DNA of 64,000 bases from assembly GCA_002711995.1 (NCBI GenBank), contig PASN01000019.1:310001-374000 (forward strand), given 5' to 3'. Each line of letters starts with the position of its first letter. The first letter of the stretch is position 1. A program made the translations under genes and the position numbers. The notes below the pieces were generated by a model. It saw only the letters and a list, made by a program, of their open reading frames with translations. It ran no database searches and had not been told where the DNA came from. Positions 52,919-61,707 of this stretch are shown here, piece after piece. This stretch comes from Halobacteriovoraceae bacterium (GTDB taxonomy: Bacteria; Bdellovibrionota; Bacteriovoracia; Bacteriovoracales; Bacteriovoracaceae).

Positions 52919-54172
52919 TTAAGATGTGAGTGATAAATAGTAGCCTAGAAGAATGGTGGATAAAATAATCCCACCGGCCCCTAGGAGCTTGTCAGATTTC
53001 CCATATCGCCAGTTAGGCGGCAGGGCATTGGAATTCATGACCTTTAAAATTAGTATTCCGAATATTGGTGTGAAGAGAAAAGACACAGTGGTGGCAAAAT
53101 CAACCAATTCCTTCATGCTTCCCAAGTGGTTGAACAAAAGCACAATTGTTCCGGTTAGAGTGGTCGAAAGCCAAAATATATACCAATCCTTTTTTGAAAA
53201 CTTATGTCCAAAGAGTTGAACCATTGATTCCTGCATCACTCTTGAGAAAGCGTCAAGACAGGTTAAAGTTGTGCTAAACATGGTTAAAAACGCCGCAATC
53301 GAAACAATTGGCATTGCCCATGATCCCAAAGCGTTGGAGTAGAGTCCAATAAATTGCGCCGCAAAAGGCACGGCCTTTGGAGAAAAGTTTTGACCGCTTC
53401 TGTACATAATGATCGCGCCAAGCATGAGAAAGAACACCGCTAGAGCTGCAGTGCCTATATAGCCTACTTTAAAATCCATGAGGGTCTGATTTACGGTAGT
53501 TTTCGTTTTTTTTCTTTTGGCCACGGTCCAGACACTTTGCCACACAGGAACGTCTAGGGGAGCGGGCATCCAGCCAATAAGGGCAACTAAAAAGTATAGG
53601 TGGTGGGAGTTGTTAAAGTTGAAGCTCACTGGAGGCGCGTTTTTCTCAATGTCTCCAAAAAATGAAAAACCAACAGCAAGGACTGTCGTTAATGAAAGGG
53701 CGGCCACAATGACTTTAACAAGGTTGTCCAGGAGTCCGTAGTTGCCAATCAGTAAAATTAGCGAACAAATTGCGAGCAGGACGACAGATGTTGTCTGAAC
53801 GCTCAATGGTATGGAAAAGATATGGTTTGTAAGTCCACTAGTAACCACAGTCACTGCGCTTTGAATCACAAACATCGTCATAAAGGTAATTAAAACAAAT
53901 AATAGCAATGCCCAAGTCCCGAGCCGTTTATATCCATAAAGAAGAGACTTTCCAGTGACTGCACTGTATTGCGCGCCCGCTTTGAAAAAGGGATACTTCA
54001 AAAGGTTGGCCAGTATTACGACCCATACAAGGCCAAGTCCGAACTCAGCTCCAGCTCTTGTAGACTGCACAATATGACTTACACCCACGGCCGCCGCTGC
54101 GTACAATACTCCAGGTCCCGAGAGACGCAATGCATTTAGTAACTTGTTTTTCATTAAGTAATTAAAAGACAT
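52919..54172 (-). CDS. Nramp-like transporter lacking the metal-site motifs
   Basis: A 417-residue inner-membrane protein with about eleven helices and Nramp-type layout: GPGVLYAAAAVG at the first helix, then QSTRAGAEFGLGLVW. The DPGN motif of helix 1 is replaced by VGVSHI, and the MPHN-type motif of helix 6 by WMPAPLDVPVWQS, so the known Mn2+/Fe2+ ligands (Asp, Asn, Met) are missing. It may move another ion or solute. The gene is divergent from the serine hydrolase gene with 46 bases between. Confidence 0.75.
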   Translation of the reverse strand: MSFNYLMKNKLLNALRLSGPGVLYAAAAVGVSHIVQSTRAGAEFGLGLVWVVILANLLKYPFFKAGAQYSAVTGKSLLYGYKRLGTWALLLFVLITFMTMFVIQSAVTVVTSGLTNHIFSIPLSVQTTSVVLLAICSLILLIGNYGLLDNLVKVIVAALSLTTVLAVGFSFFGDIEKNAPPVSFNFNNSHHLYFLVALIGWMPAPLDVPVWQSVWTVAKRKKTKTTVNQTLMDFKVGYIGTAALAVFFLMLGAIIMYRSGQNFSPKAVPFAAQFIGLYSNALGSWAMPIVSIAAFLTMFSTTLTCLDAFSRVMQESMVQLFGHKFSKKDWYIFWLSTTLTGTIVLLFNHLGSMKELVDFATTVSFLFTPIFGILILKVMNSNALPPNWRYGKSDKLLGAGGIILSTILLGYYLSLTS

Positions 54173-54182
54173 TTAAACTTTT

Positions 54183-54209
54183 TTGTCAGGGCGAAAATTT
54201 TAAGATAAT
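54183..54209 (+). promoter_or_regulatory. Candidate promoter for the serine hydrolase
   Basis: TTGTCA, 15 bases, GATAAT, ending nine bases before the ATG. The short spacer is suboptimal; the only support is position in a 46-base divergent gap. Confidence 0.25.
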
Positions 54210-54218
54210 AAAAAAAGA

Positions 54219-55346
54219 ATGAAACCGTTCATTCTTCTTGTTTTTTTTACGCTAAGTGTCTTCGGGGAGTGCTTAAAAGTCACTTCTTCAGCACCGCATG
54301 GCCTGGAGCAGGAGGTAGATGCTCTTGTTGAAAGCTACGCAGATGCGTATGGGATTCCTGGCGTCGTGGTTTTAGTGGGACATAAAGACTCTATTTCTTT
54401 TCATAAAGCATACGGGTCGATTGATGGAAAGATGAAGATGCCAAAAGACGCCATCTTTGATGTCGCCTCTATAACAAAGCTCTTTACGGCCACGGCCCTT
54501 TTAAAATCCTTGGAACAAAATAGACTTCCTTTTGAAACAAGAGTTTCAGGTGTGCTCAAAGAGTATCAGAGAAAAGAAACCTTTGAGCTTCAGTTTGAAG
54601 ATCTTCTAAGACATCAATCAGGTCTCAGACCTAGCATGGGCAGCAACCTTTATAAACTTAACGCTCTTGATTCTTGGAAAGCGATTTTAAACACTGACCC
54701 TGAGTACAAGTTCGGCAAGTTTAAGTACAGCGACGTCAATTATCTTGTCCTTGGAAAGGCACTTGAGAAGCTTGAATCAAGTTCGCTTGACGTTGCTGTC
54801 AAAAGACTTGTGACTAATCCCCTAGGTTTAAAGAACACATCCTTTACACCCATGAGTGGTCTTTCAAATTGCAAAGAAAAGTGCGTCCCTACAGGATCTA
54901 GCTACTCCCTTGGAGCGGTACATGATCCTACTTCAAGACACCTCGGTGGGGTGGCCGGGCATGCCGGGATCTTCTCAACTGCTACAGACTTGGCCCACTT
55001 TGCAAGAATGTTTCTAAGTGGAGGAGTTGGCTGTAAAGAAAAAGTAATTTCTGAAAAACAAGTCAACTCAATGACGGTCAAAACACCCACAAGCTCAAGA
55101 GGACTAGGATTTGATATCTCAAGCAGGTATTCGGAAAAACCCTCAGGAGATTATTTTTCAAAGGGAATCTCTTTTGGACATACAGGATATACTGGCGCGT
55201 CTATCTGGATTGATCCAACAATCGACACCTACTTAATAGTACTTTCCAATAGCGTCTATGCCAGAGATTGGAAACGAGCAAAGAAGGGCTATCTTAAGTT
55301 GATCACAGAACTTGCAAACAGTATTGGAAAGGCCTACTCCTTTTAA
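54219..55346 (+). CDS. Secreted serine hydrolase, class C beta-lactamase/penicillin-binding fold
   Basis: A 375-residue protein with signal peptide (hydrophobic 3-16). The catalytic set is SITK (S84, K87), YSD (Y170) in place of YxN, and HTG in FGHTGYTG. The family covers esterases, D-amino-acid peptidases and beta-lactamases, and the substrate here is unknown. HLGGVAGHAGIFSTATDLA is a strong family signature. No Shine-Dalgarno is evident; only an A-rich leader precedes the ATG. Confidence 0.88.
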   Translation: MKPFILLVFFTLSVFGECLKVTSSAPHGLEQEVDALVESYADAYGIPGVVVLVGHKDSISFHKAYGSIDGKMKMPKDAIFDVASITKLFTATALLKSLEQNRLPFETRVSGVLKEYQRKETFELQFEDLLRHQSGLRPSMGSNLYKLNALDSWKAILNTDPEYKFGKFKYSDVNYLVLGKALEKLESSSLDVAVKRLVTNPLGLKNTSFTPMSGLSNCKEKCVPTGSSYSLGAVHDPTSRHLGGVAGHAGIFSTATDLAHFARMFLSGGVGCKEKVISEKQVNSMTVKTPTSSRGLGFDISSRYSEKPSGDYFSKGISFGHTGYTGASIWIDPTIDTYLIVLSNSVYARDWKRAKKGYLKLITELANSIGKAYSF

Positions 55347-55414
55347 AACGACCGGACGCAGCAAGCATTTTTCTCATTTTTTTGATACGACTTACTTTGT
55401 ATTTGGAGGTTCAA

Positions 55415-56647
55415 ATGACAAAGTTCATATTCACGTTTCTTCTCATAACTCAAGCTATATGTTTATCAAGTGAAATCAGTCATATCGAAAGTGTAACTCT
55501 AGGCCAATCCGCATCTTGTATTTCAGGGCAGGGCAAAGTTGACTGCTGGAATAATGAGGTATTCTCGCATTATGAAATACCCTCGAGTCTTGCTGCTCAA
55601 ATTAATAGCAATACTAAAAAAATAAAGGAATTTGTAAGTGGAACTGGGTTAATCTGTGCTCTCAAGTCGCATAGGGAAACGGAGACTGAAAACTGGGTTG
55701 AATGCTGGGGAAAGAACAAACCTACTCTTCCCCCTCTTACTAAGAAGCCTAGTAAAATCGAAGCACTGGGTGAAACACTATGTGTCTACCTAGAGAGTGA
55801 AGTTCTTTGTATTAAGGGTCATGAAGTTACCAAATACAAAGGTCAAAGCTTAAAAGTCTTTCCTAGGGGAGCATATAGCAATGGCTGCGTCCACAAGGAT
55901 GGAAATAAGTATATCGAATGCAGCAATGGGAAAACGGGAAGCTGGACCATTGACCAAGATAGAATCGTCTGGAAAAACAACAGAGAGTTCTGTGTATACA
56001 ATAAAAAAGAGATTGAGTGCTTAAGGTATAGCTTTAGGAACTCTTCATGGTCAACTTTTAGTCCACAGTTGTTTAATAAGGAAATTGTTTATATTGCCAA
56101 CAAGTGTGTCCTTTACGTAGATGGACTGGTGGAGTGCTATGAGAAAGGTTTTTCAAAAAAGTATTTCTCTAGAAAATTTGATAAGATTCAGGGATATGGG
56201 TCAGAACTTCACTCTGAAAAGATGTATTTAATTGTTAATAACACTATCGTTGTGCCATCTTATCTAAATCAATTAATCCCTTATAAATACAATTATATTG
56301 CTCAAAAAGAAAAATACGCTTTCCAATGCAATTACGGCATTAAGGGCAGCGTTGTGGGATATTTTACAAAGCTTGAAGATAAATATGGAGACTGTGTCGA
56401 AGCAAGACTTCTCAATGGTAAGACTAATGAAGATTTAGGATACAGTGATAGACTAAGCTGTGTGAAAGAGGATGGCAGATACGTGCTTGGCTCGCTTAGG
56501 TTTAACTTGGTGAAACCTGGCGGAGGGTTTATAGATATGGCCATGCCAAGAAAAGGCCTGTGGTTTAGGGATCACTCTAGCATGCACTACACAGTGGGCT
56601 TTGTTAAGTGCAGGTCCTATCTACCTTCCCATGGTGTATATCTGTAA
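55415..56647 (+). CDS. Secreted RCC1-like repeat protein
   Basis: A 410-residue exported protein (signal peptide about 1-18, from ATG 55415 with GGAGG upstream; an earlier in-frame start at 55382 lacks one). Spaced repeats of the type C.L...VECWG and the shorter LCVY..EVLC resemble RCC1 propeller blades in which Cys pairs sit at both ends of a strand. The later half (from about 300) is not recognised. RCC1-like secreted proteins are seen in predatory and social bacteria, with no set function. A terminator follows the stop. Confidence 0.6.
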   Translation: MTKFIFTFLLITQAICLSSEISHIESVTLGQSASCISGQGKVDCWNNEVFSHYEIPSSLAAQINSNTKKIKEFVSGTGLICALKSHRETETENWVECWGKNKPTLPPLTKKPSKIEALGETLCVYLESEVLCIKGHEVTKYKGQSLKVFPRGAYSNGCVHKDGNKYIECSNGKTGSWTIDQDRIVWKNNREFCVYNKKEIECLRYSFRNSSWSTFSPQLFNKEIVYIANKCVLYVDGLVECYEKGFSKKYFSRKFDKIQGYGSELHSEKMYLIVNNTIVVPSYLNQLIPYKYNYIAQKEKYAFQCNYGIKGSVVGYFTKLEDKYGDCVEARLLNGKTNEDLGYSDRLSCVKEDGRYVLGSLRFNLVKPGGGFIDMAMPRKGLWFRDHSSMHYTVGFVKCRSYLPSHGVYL

Positions 56648-56675
56648 ACTGATTTGTAATGAAACTTTAAATATT

Positions 56676-56704
56676 AGGATGTGCAAGTGATGCACATCCT
56701 TTTT
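56676..56704 (+). terminator. Intrinsic terminator after the RCC1-like gene
   Basis: A perfect 10-bp stem AGGATGTGCA/TGCACATCCT with a five-base loop is followed by TTTT, 28 bases after the stop. In reverse it can also end the convergent minus-strand gene. Confidence 0.9.
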
Positions 56705-56718
56705 GGAATTTGAAAAAG

Positions 56719-57141
56719 TTAGAAAGTTAAAAGGTTGCAGGCCACATCATGGGACTTTGTTCTAAAAAAGCCTTTGGAAGTAACTTTGCCTTCAATCTCA
56801 TTTGCGCCAATTGTTTGGTAGTCTAAGAACACCTTAATATTTTTGCCGTCACAGTTTTGGTATGAGCATTCAATCCCATTGATGGTGTCGTTGCAATCTC
56901 CAGTAGGGAACTTTAGCCCACTGTTTGGATCGTCGTAGTCCCCAACAACTTCAGTGCACTCTGCAGAGTAAGCGTTTAGAGTTCGCTCACCATTAGAATT
57001 AGCTTTTGTGATATTGAACTTTGTTAGATCTTCAAATACAGCACTTTCACCTGTGTAAAGCTGACATCCCAAGTGGGTGTCGGCAGGGACCTGTGCCAAG
57101 GCCGCTGCAGATACGATCATAGCAAATATAAGCTTCTTCAT
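56719..57141 (-). CDS. Small secreted Cys-containing protein, unassigned
   Basis: A 140-residue protein with signal peptide MKKLIFAMIVSAAALA and a mature part with seven Cys spread as likely disulfides (LGCQ, AECTE, GDCND, IECSYQNC, ACNLL). It is acidic with a beta-type pattern. No family recognised. GGAG lies upstream of the ATG. The 242-base gap up to the TgpA gene (57142-57383) holds a short hairpin and an 9-base direct repeat but no gene I can see. Confidence 0.7.
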   Translation of the reverse strand: MKKLIFAMIVSAAALAQVPADTHLGCQLYTGESAVFEDLTKFNITKANSNGERTLNAYSAECTEVVGDYDDPNSGLKFPTGDCNDTINGIECSYQNCDGKNIKVFLDYQTIGANEIEGKVTSKGFFRTKSHDVACNLLTF

Positions 57142-57348
57142 TTAAAACTCCTTAAACAGTTAGCTCTATACCTATAGCAAGGTTTAAATTTCACCTTTTA
57201 TAGTATTTCTTACATTCTAAACGGTTTATGCAGAGCCTAATAGTCCCCCATATAAGGTTTACACCCTAGACTTTACAAAATTATGGCCAAATTATTTTAG
57301 GTACTTGAAAGGGTGTGACTCAGGTGCTAGGCCTTGTGAGGCTATGTA

Positions 57349-57362
57349 CGCCAGAAATGGCG
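57349..57362 (-). terminator. Short GC hairpin downstream of the tgpA-like gene
   Basis: CGCCA and TGGCG arms around a four-base loop, 22 bases after the stop on the minus strand. No U tract follows, so terminator function is doubtful. Confidence 0.25.
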
Positions 57363-57383
57363 AGTTTGGGTGTGAGGCTGGCT

Positions 57384-59228
57384 CTATAGTGCTTTGTATT
57401 TTTCATTGAGCTCTTTGTGAAGATCTTCGCCTTTGTACTTTATATTTCTATAATTGCGAATGAACTCCAAGTAGGTAGGTGGAACATTCTCTTGCTGACA
57501 AAGCTTCAAGATTTCAACTTCAGTCATGTTTGGTGTCAAAACAATGCCTTTGGTTTTAAGCTTTTTTTCAAAACGCTTAAATAGAATGTCTTCCGGTGAC
57601 AGAGCTTTGTTTTTAGATTTAAAAGAGTAGAAGATATAACCCATGAGTAAGCAAATTAAAATGAATGATAAAACGTAGAAGTCTTTTAGCTTTAAAGAGA
57701 TTTTTTCCGCCAGAAGTTTTTGGGCTTCTTTGTTGTAGTTGTCAAAAAATAGAGAGAGTCTAAAGTTTAAATTTTCTACCCATGCCTGGGCATCCAATAG
57801 TCTTTGAGTGAAAAAACCCGCAGCTTTCTGCCCTCCTAAGGCCCCAATTGCTTGCACTCCTTGGGAAATTCTTTCTGGAGAGACGAAAGATGTGGGATCA
57901 ACACGCTTCCAGTATTCGCCATCATGATACTCCACCCAAACGTGAGCATCTTTGTTCTTAATTGTATAGAAGCCTCCACTTGGATTGTAAACACCACCTT
58001 GAAAGCCGCTCACGAGTCTTGACGGCACATTGTTGACCCTTAAATAAATGCCTAACAAGGAAGCGAAGTGCCCACAAAACCCTGACTTCTTTTGAATGAA
58101 GTCGTTTAATGTCGGCATGAATCCTGGGCTTAAGCTGTAGCTAAAACCATTTGTGGACAAGGCCAATTGAAAGTCTTTTATCAATTCCTCAGGTGTTTGG
58201 GATGTGGTGTTGAACATCTCTTTAAATGAGCTGGGAAGAAAACCAGGGAGGGAAAGATAGCTCTTTCTTACCTTATCGATATTGGATCTTAATTTTGCAG
58301 AAGGGTGTGAAACTGCCTTCACTTGAAACTTTTTTCCGTCCCTAAAGTTGATGAAGGTATTGCTCTGTTCATTTCTTATGTAGCGAAGGTTTGAGTTAAC
58401 TAAACGCATTGGATGATCAAGTAGGATAATGTCGTTGTTGAAGTCGCTCTCGTACTTAAGTGTGTAAGTGAGAATATCCTTTGGAGAGTTGTGAATTGGA
58501 ATTGAAGAGTGATTAACTTTTCCCCCACGCCAATTGTAGCCATCGGTAACTTCGTGGGTTCTTCCTCGCCAGTAAAGCAGTTCAGGGTTGATCTTTTTTT
58601 CGGTCTGGGCGTAGAAAGCTACCTTGTCGGAAAGATTAAGGTTGGATGCGTCTGAGTTAGAAACAGTTTTTGAATATCCGCTTTTTTGATTTTGTTGGTT
58701 TGCAGAAGGAAGAAAACCTCTAAATCTTGGAAAAGCAAAAAACAGAACAATAATAAGTGGAAGTCCTTTTAAAATTGGTATGAGACTAGAAAATTTAGGT
58801 TTGAAGTCGATCGTAAATCTCTCTTCAGGCCTTCTTCTGAGCATCATTGAAATTAAAGTGGCGCTTATAAGAAGATAGGTTAGGTAGTAGATTGAGTTAT
58901 TGAACAAGGCCAGGGATCCAATCCATAGAAATCCAAGAGTGGCGTGGGTTCTGAAGTTTAAGCATCGTTGTCCTATCTTTGAGGCCAGCATTATGTTTAA
59001 AATTGACACTGCCGCCTCAGGGGTAAGCCTTTTTCCAAACTCTTTTAAAGCAAAGTATGAACCAACAAGAGATGCTAGGAAAAGGAAGATAGTGTTAAAG
59101 TGAAGGAAAATACGAGCTGACAGAAACAGGGTGGATGCAGGAGCAAACCATGAGGGCAGAAAGTCCAGGCAAAACCATGGAGCTGGCATTAGCGAAAGGT
59201 AAAAAATAGTTTTATTTTCAGGCCTCAC
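57384..59228 (-). CDS. TgpA-like membrane transglutaminase-fold protein (DUF3488-TGc)
   Basis: A 614-residue protein. Five or six membrane helices occupy 1-165. A periplasmic transglutaminase core (about 325-460) has Cys385 in GFCGHF, His429 in DAHVW and Asp444 in RVDPTS. A further helix lies near 505-527 and a cytoplasmic tail follows. In Pseudomonas TgpA is essential and its cross-linking role is unclear. The GTG start is supported by GGAGA six bases before it and overlaps the DUF58 gene by 11 bases. The MoxR, DUF58, TgpA order is the standard one for this cluster. Confidence 0.9.
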   Translation of the reverse strand: MRPENKTIFYLSLMPAPWFCLDFLPSWFAPASTLFLSARIFLHFNTIFLFLASLVGSYFALKEFGKRLTPEAAVSILNIMLASKIGQRCLNFRTHATLGFLWIGSLALFNNSIYYLTYLLISATLISMMLRRRPEERFTIDFKPKFSSLIPILKGLPLIIVLFFAFPRFRGFLPSANQQNQKSGYSKTVSNSDASNLNLSDKVAFYAQTEKKINPELLYWRGRTHEVTDGYNWRGGKVNHSSIPIHNSPKDILTYTLKYESDFNNDIILLDHPMRLVNSNLRYIRNEQSNTFINFRDGKKFQVKAVSHPSAKLRSNIDKVRKSYLSLPGFLPSSFKEMFNTTSQTPEELIKDFQLALSTNGFSYSLSPGFMPTLNDFIQKKSGFCGHFASLLGIYLRVNNVPSRLVSGFQGGVYNPSGGFYTIKNKDAHVWVEYHDGEYWKRVDPTSFVSPERISQGVQAIGALGGQKAAGFFTQRLLDAQAWVENLNFRLSLFFDNYNKEAQKLLAEKISLKLKDFYVLSFILICLLMGYIFYSFKSKNKALSPEDILFKRFEKKLKTKGIVLTPNMTEVEILKLCQQENVPPTYLEFIRNYRNIKYKGEDLHKELNEKYKAL

Positions 59229-60045
59229 TTAAAATCTCCATTGATCTTTTAAAATGGGAGTGACCTTTGCCTGGACGAAGATACGCTCCACTTTTCAGAC
59301 TAAGTTCCCATTTGAGGCCTTCCAGGTGCGCCTTATTCACAAGCCAGGCCATCTTTGATAAAGTCTCTTCAAAGTCTCCTTTAAATCTAATGTCATTAAT
59401 CTCAAAGGACTCAGGCCTATTTTCATTAAATTCCTTAATTAGCAGCTCATCCTTTTTTGCGAACACTTTCCAGTCAATTCTTTTTGATGGATGTCCTCGT
59501 TCGTATCTTTTATGCTGGTTGAAAATCTCGGCGCCTTCCTGGGAGATCTCCTTAAAAAAGTCTTGCTCCACGGCCAAGGGTCTCGGGTAGATGTAGAGTT
59601 CCTTATTGACTTTTACGTATCTCCAAACTCTAAATAGTCCCCAATCTCCTGAAGTGTGGAGCTTGATAGTGTTCACTTTGTATCTCCCTCTTAAACCTTT
59701 AAGTGAAAATGACCCAGTTGAAGAATGGCCTTCAATGGTCCCCTTGTCGGTTTGAAGCTCCATGCTAAAAGGGCCCTGTAAATTTGTTTTGGCCTGAGGG
59801 AGGTAAGAATCATCGAATCTTACATCTATTGAAGTGTATCTTTTTACTAAATCATGAGTTTTGAACATCACTCCTAACAAGAAAGCAAACATACAAAAGG
59901 CAAGAAGCAAGGTGAGGTTATTTCCATAGACTAGGCCCATTAAAAATAGTGTGAAAAAGACGCCAATAAAAATAAGGCCTGGCATGGTTGGTAGAATATA
60001 TGGAGTTTCTTTCTCCTTTGCTCTCTGTACAAGTGCCTTAATCAT
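59218..60045 (-). CDS. DUF58 domain protein
   Basis: A 275-residue protein with two helices at about 22-60 and a cytoplasmic part with the DUF58 block YERGHPSKRIDWKVFAK followed by LLIKEF. DUF58 proteins carry a von Willebrand-like fold and act with MoxR ATPases. It overlaps MoxR by one base and the TgpA gene by 11 bases. The biochemical role is not established. Confidence 0.9.
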   Translation of the reverse strand: MIKALVQRAKEKETPYILPTMPGLIFIGVFFTLFLMGLVYGNNLTLLLAFCMFAFLLGVMFKTHDLVKRYTSIDVRFDDSYLPQAKTNLQGPFSMELQTDKGTIEGHSSTGSFSLKGLRGRYKVNTIKLHTSGDWGLFRVWRYVKVNKELYIYPRPLAVEQDFFKEISQEGAEIFNQHKRYERGHPSKRIDWKVFAKKDELLIKEFNENRPESFEINDIRFKGDFEETLSKMAWLVNKAHLEGLKWELSLKSGAYLRPGKGHSHFKRSMEILSEA

Positions 60046-60953
60046 TACCGTACTGAAACGCTGCCTATTAGTTTGACCGAAAGCTCTTTTTCCAGCGAAG
60101 CCGATCCCTCACTTGGATGGCACAATCTGTGGCCAACTACATAGGGAAGGAGGTGTTGAACATGTTCTGGGAACACGTGAGTTTCCTCATTCATCCAGGC
60201 CCATGCCTTGGCCGATTTCAATAAATCAATAGCAGCCCGGTTACTTAAAGGCATAAAATGAGAGTTGTTTCTCGATTCGTCCACGAGTCTAAAGATATAT
60301 GAAAGGATGGCGTCGCTGGCCTCGATGGCCTCACATGCGCTTATTGATTCAAGAAGCCAGGACTTGGAGATCTTTTCTTCAATTTGTATTTTTGTTGAAG
60401 TCGCTTTTTCTTTTAGAAGTTTAATTGTGTTCTCTTCATCTGGATAGCCAAGTTCCAGTTTCATTGAAAAGCGGTCTAGCTGAGACTCTGGTAGCTCGAA
60501 TGTTCCAATTTGTGACTTTGGGTTTTGAGTCGCGATGACATGGAAGAGTCGCTCCATTGGAAAGGTTTGAGAATCTACTGTGACGCTTTTTTCTTCCATA
60601 GCCTGCAATAGCGCCGACTGTGTTTTAGGTGGGGCCCTATTTAGCTCATCGGCCATAAATATCTCACCAAAAATTGGGCCTTGATGAAATTCAAACTCAG
60701 ATGTTTTACGATTAAAAACTTGATTGCCTATAATATCCGAAGGTAGGAGGTCGTTCGTAAATTGTGTTCTAGACATCTTAAGATCAAACACCTCTGAAAA
60801 AAATGTTACCAAGGTCGTTTTCCCAACGCCTGGCAGATCTTCAATAAGTGTGTGGCCTTGCGCCAGCAAATTGCAAAGGGCAAGTTCAATTTTATCTTTC
60901 TTTCCGCTTAGGAACTTATCGCCATGTTTATAAAACAGCTCCAACTCTTTCAT
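60045..60953 (-). CDS. MoxR-family AAA+ ATPase
   Basis: A 302-residue AAA+ protein: Walker A LPGVGKTT near 42-49, Walker B FMADELNRAPP, sensor 1 VIATQNP and the SQLDRFSMK arginine-finger region. MoxR ATPases work as chaperones that insert cofactors or assemble complexes, here probably with the DUF58 and TgpA products. ATG 60953 is preferred to the in-frame TTG six bases earlier. The LolA-like gene stop lies just upstream. Confidence 0.93.
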   Translation of the reverse strand: MKELELFYKHGDKFLSGKKDKIELALCNLLAQGHTLIEDLPGVGKTTLVTFFSEVFDLKMSRTQFTNDLLPSDIIGNQVFNRKTSEFEFHQGPIFGEIFMADELNRAPPKTQSALLQAMEEKSVTVDSQTFPMERLFHVIATQNPKSQIGTFELPESQLDRFSMKLELGYPDEENTIKLLKEKATSTKIQIEEKISKSWLLESISACEAIEASDAILSYIFRLVDESRNNSHFMPLSNRAAIDLLKSAKAWAWMNEETHVFPEHVQHLLPYVVGHRLCHPSEGSASLEKELSVKLIGSVSVR

Positions 60954-60960
60954 GCGCAAC

Positions 60961-61701
60961 CTACTTTAGCTTGGTGGATTTAAATTCATTTTTATTAAGG
61001 GATATTCCAACTTCTCTGTTTTCCCATTTTAAAATCGACTCTTTCTTTGTTTGAGTGTTGGTCATTTCAATAGTGTCAGCAAGATGAAAGCTTTTGCCTC
61101 CAACCTTGTGAATGCTGAAGTTTTTCATAATGGCCACCTTTAAGGGATTTCCTCTTCTGTCAAAGTAGGTGGTCTTTGTTGGGTTCATTTTTGCTTTGCT
61201 AAAAATTGACACAAGTTTGGAGTAACCACTTTTACTTTTTGGAGTGGACTCAATTGTCCAGGTATTCTCATCCTCTTGGATTAACTTGTAAGTGTATTTA
61301 TCTATTTGTCTTCCAGCTATGTCCTCATAAGAAAATTCACTTCCCATAAAAGAGCCAGATTGATTTCTAGAATTAATTTTTTTTACTCTTTTAAAACGAG
61401 GCATGTAAAGCCACTGTTTGTTGGGCGCATCTTTAATCGTCCATGTTAATAGTTTGACTCCTTTAACATCTAGGGGAGTCTTGAACTCCAGTATGGACTT
61501 ATCTCCTTCTTCCTTACCTTCCAGAGTCTGAGTGGTCAGTGACCTCTCAACTTTGTTTCCTTGAGCGTCTACGAGAACCATAGTCATCTGGCCCTTCACG
61601 CCTCCAATTCCGGAATTTGCATTTTCCATTTTTTCCATAATATCTCGAGCGCTCATGGCCCAAGCGTTAAGTGATATGATCAGAAGAAGAGTAAATTTCA
61701 T
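60961..61701 (-). CDS. Outer-membrane lipoprotein-sorting-like protein (LolA-fold)
   Basis: A 246-residue periplasmic protein with signal peptide (cleavage after WAM-S near residue 16). The LolA/COG2834 pattern is clear: a helix DIMEKMENANSGI, then half-barrel strands with QWLYMPRFKRVKKI, SFMGSEFSYEDI, and YFDRRGNPLKVAI. This subgroup is typical of operons with an RND exporter and an outer-membrane barrel, where it may carry a lipid. No exporter gene is inside the window. Confidence 0.85.
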   Translation of the reverse strand: MKFTLLLIISLNAWAMSARDIMEKMENANSGIGGVKGQMTMVLVDAQGNKVERSLTTQTLEGKEEGDKSILEFKTPLDVKGVKLLTWTIKDAPNKQWLYMPRFKRVKKINSRNQSGSFMGSEFSYEDIAGRQIDKYTYKLIQEDENTWTIESTPKSKSGYSKLVSIFSKAKMNPTKTTYFDRRGNPLKVAIMKNFSIHKVGGKSFHLADTIEMTNTQTKKESILKWENREVGISLNKNEFKSTKLK

Positions 61702-61707
61702 TTTGCC

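Noticed and set aside
57335-57380. Direct repeat TGTGAGGCT 36 bases apart downstream of the tgpA-like gene
   Set aside because: Nine bases over two copies is close to what chance allows, and no function is suggested by position.
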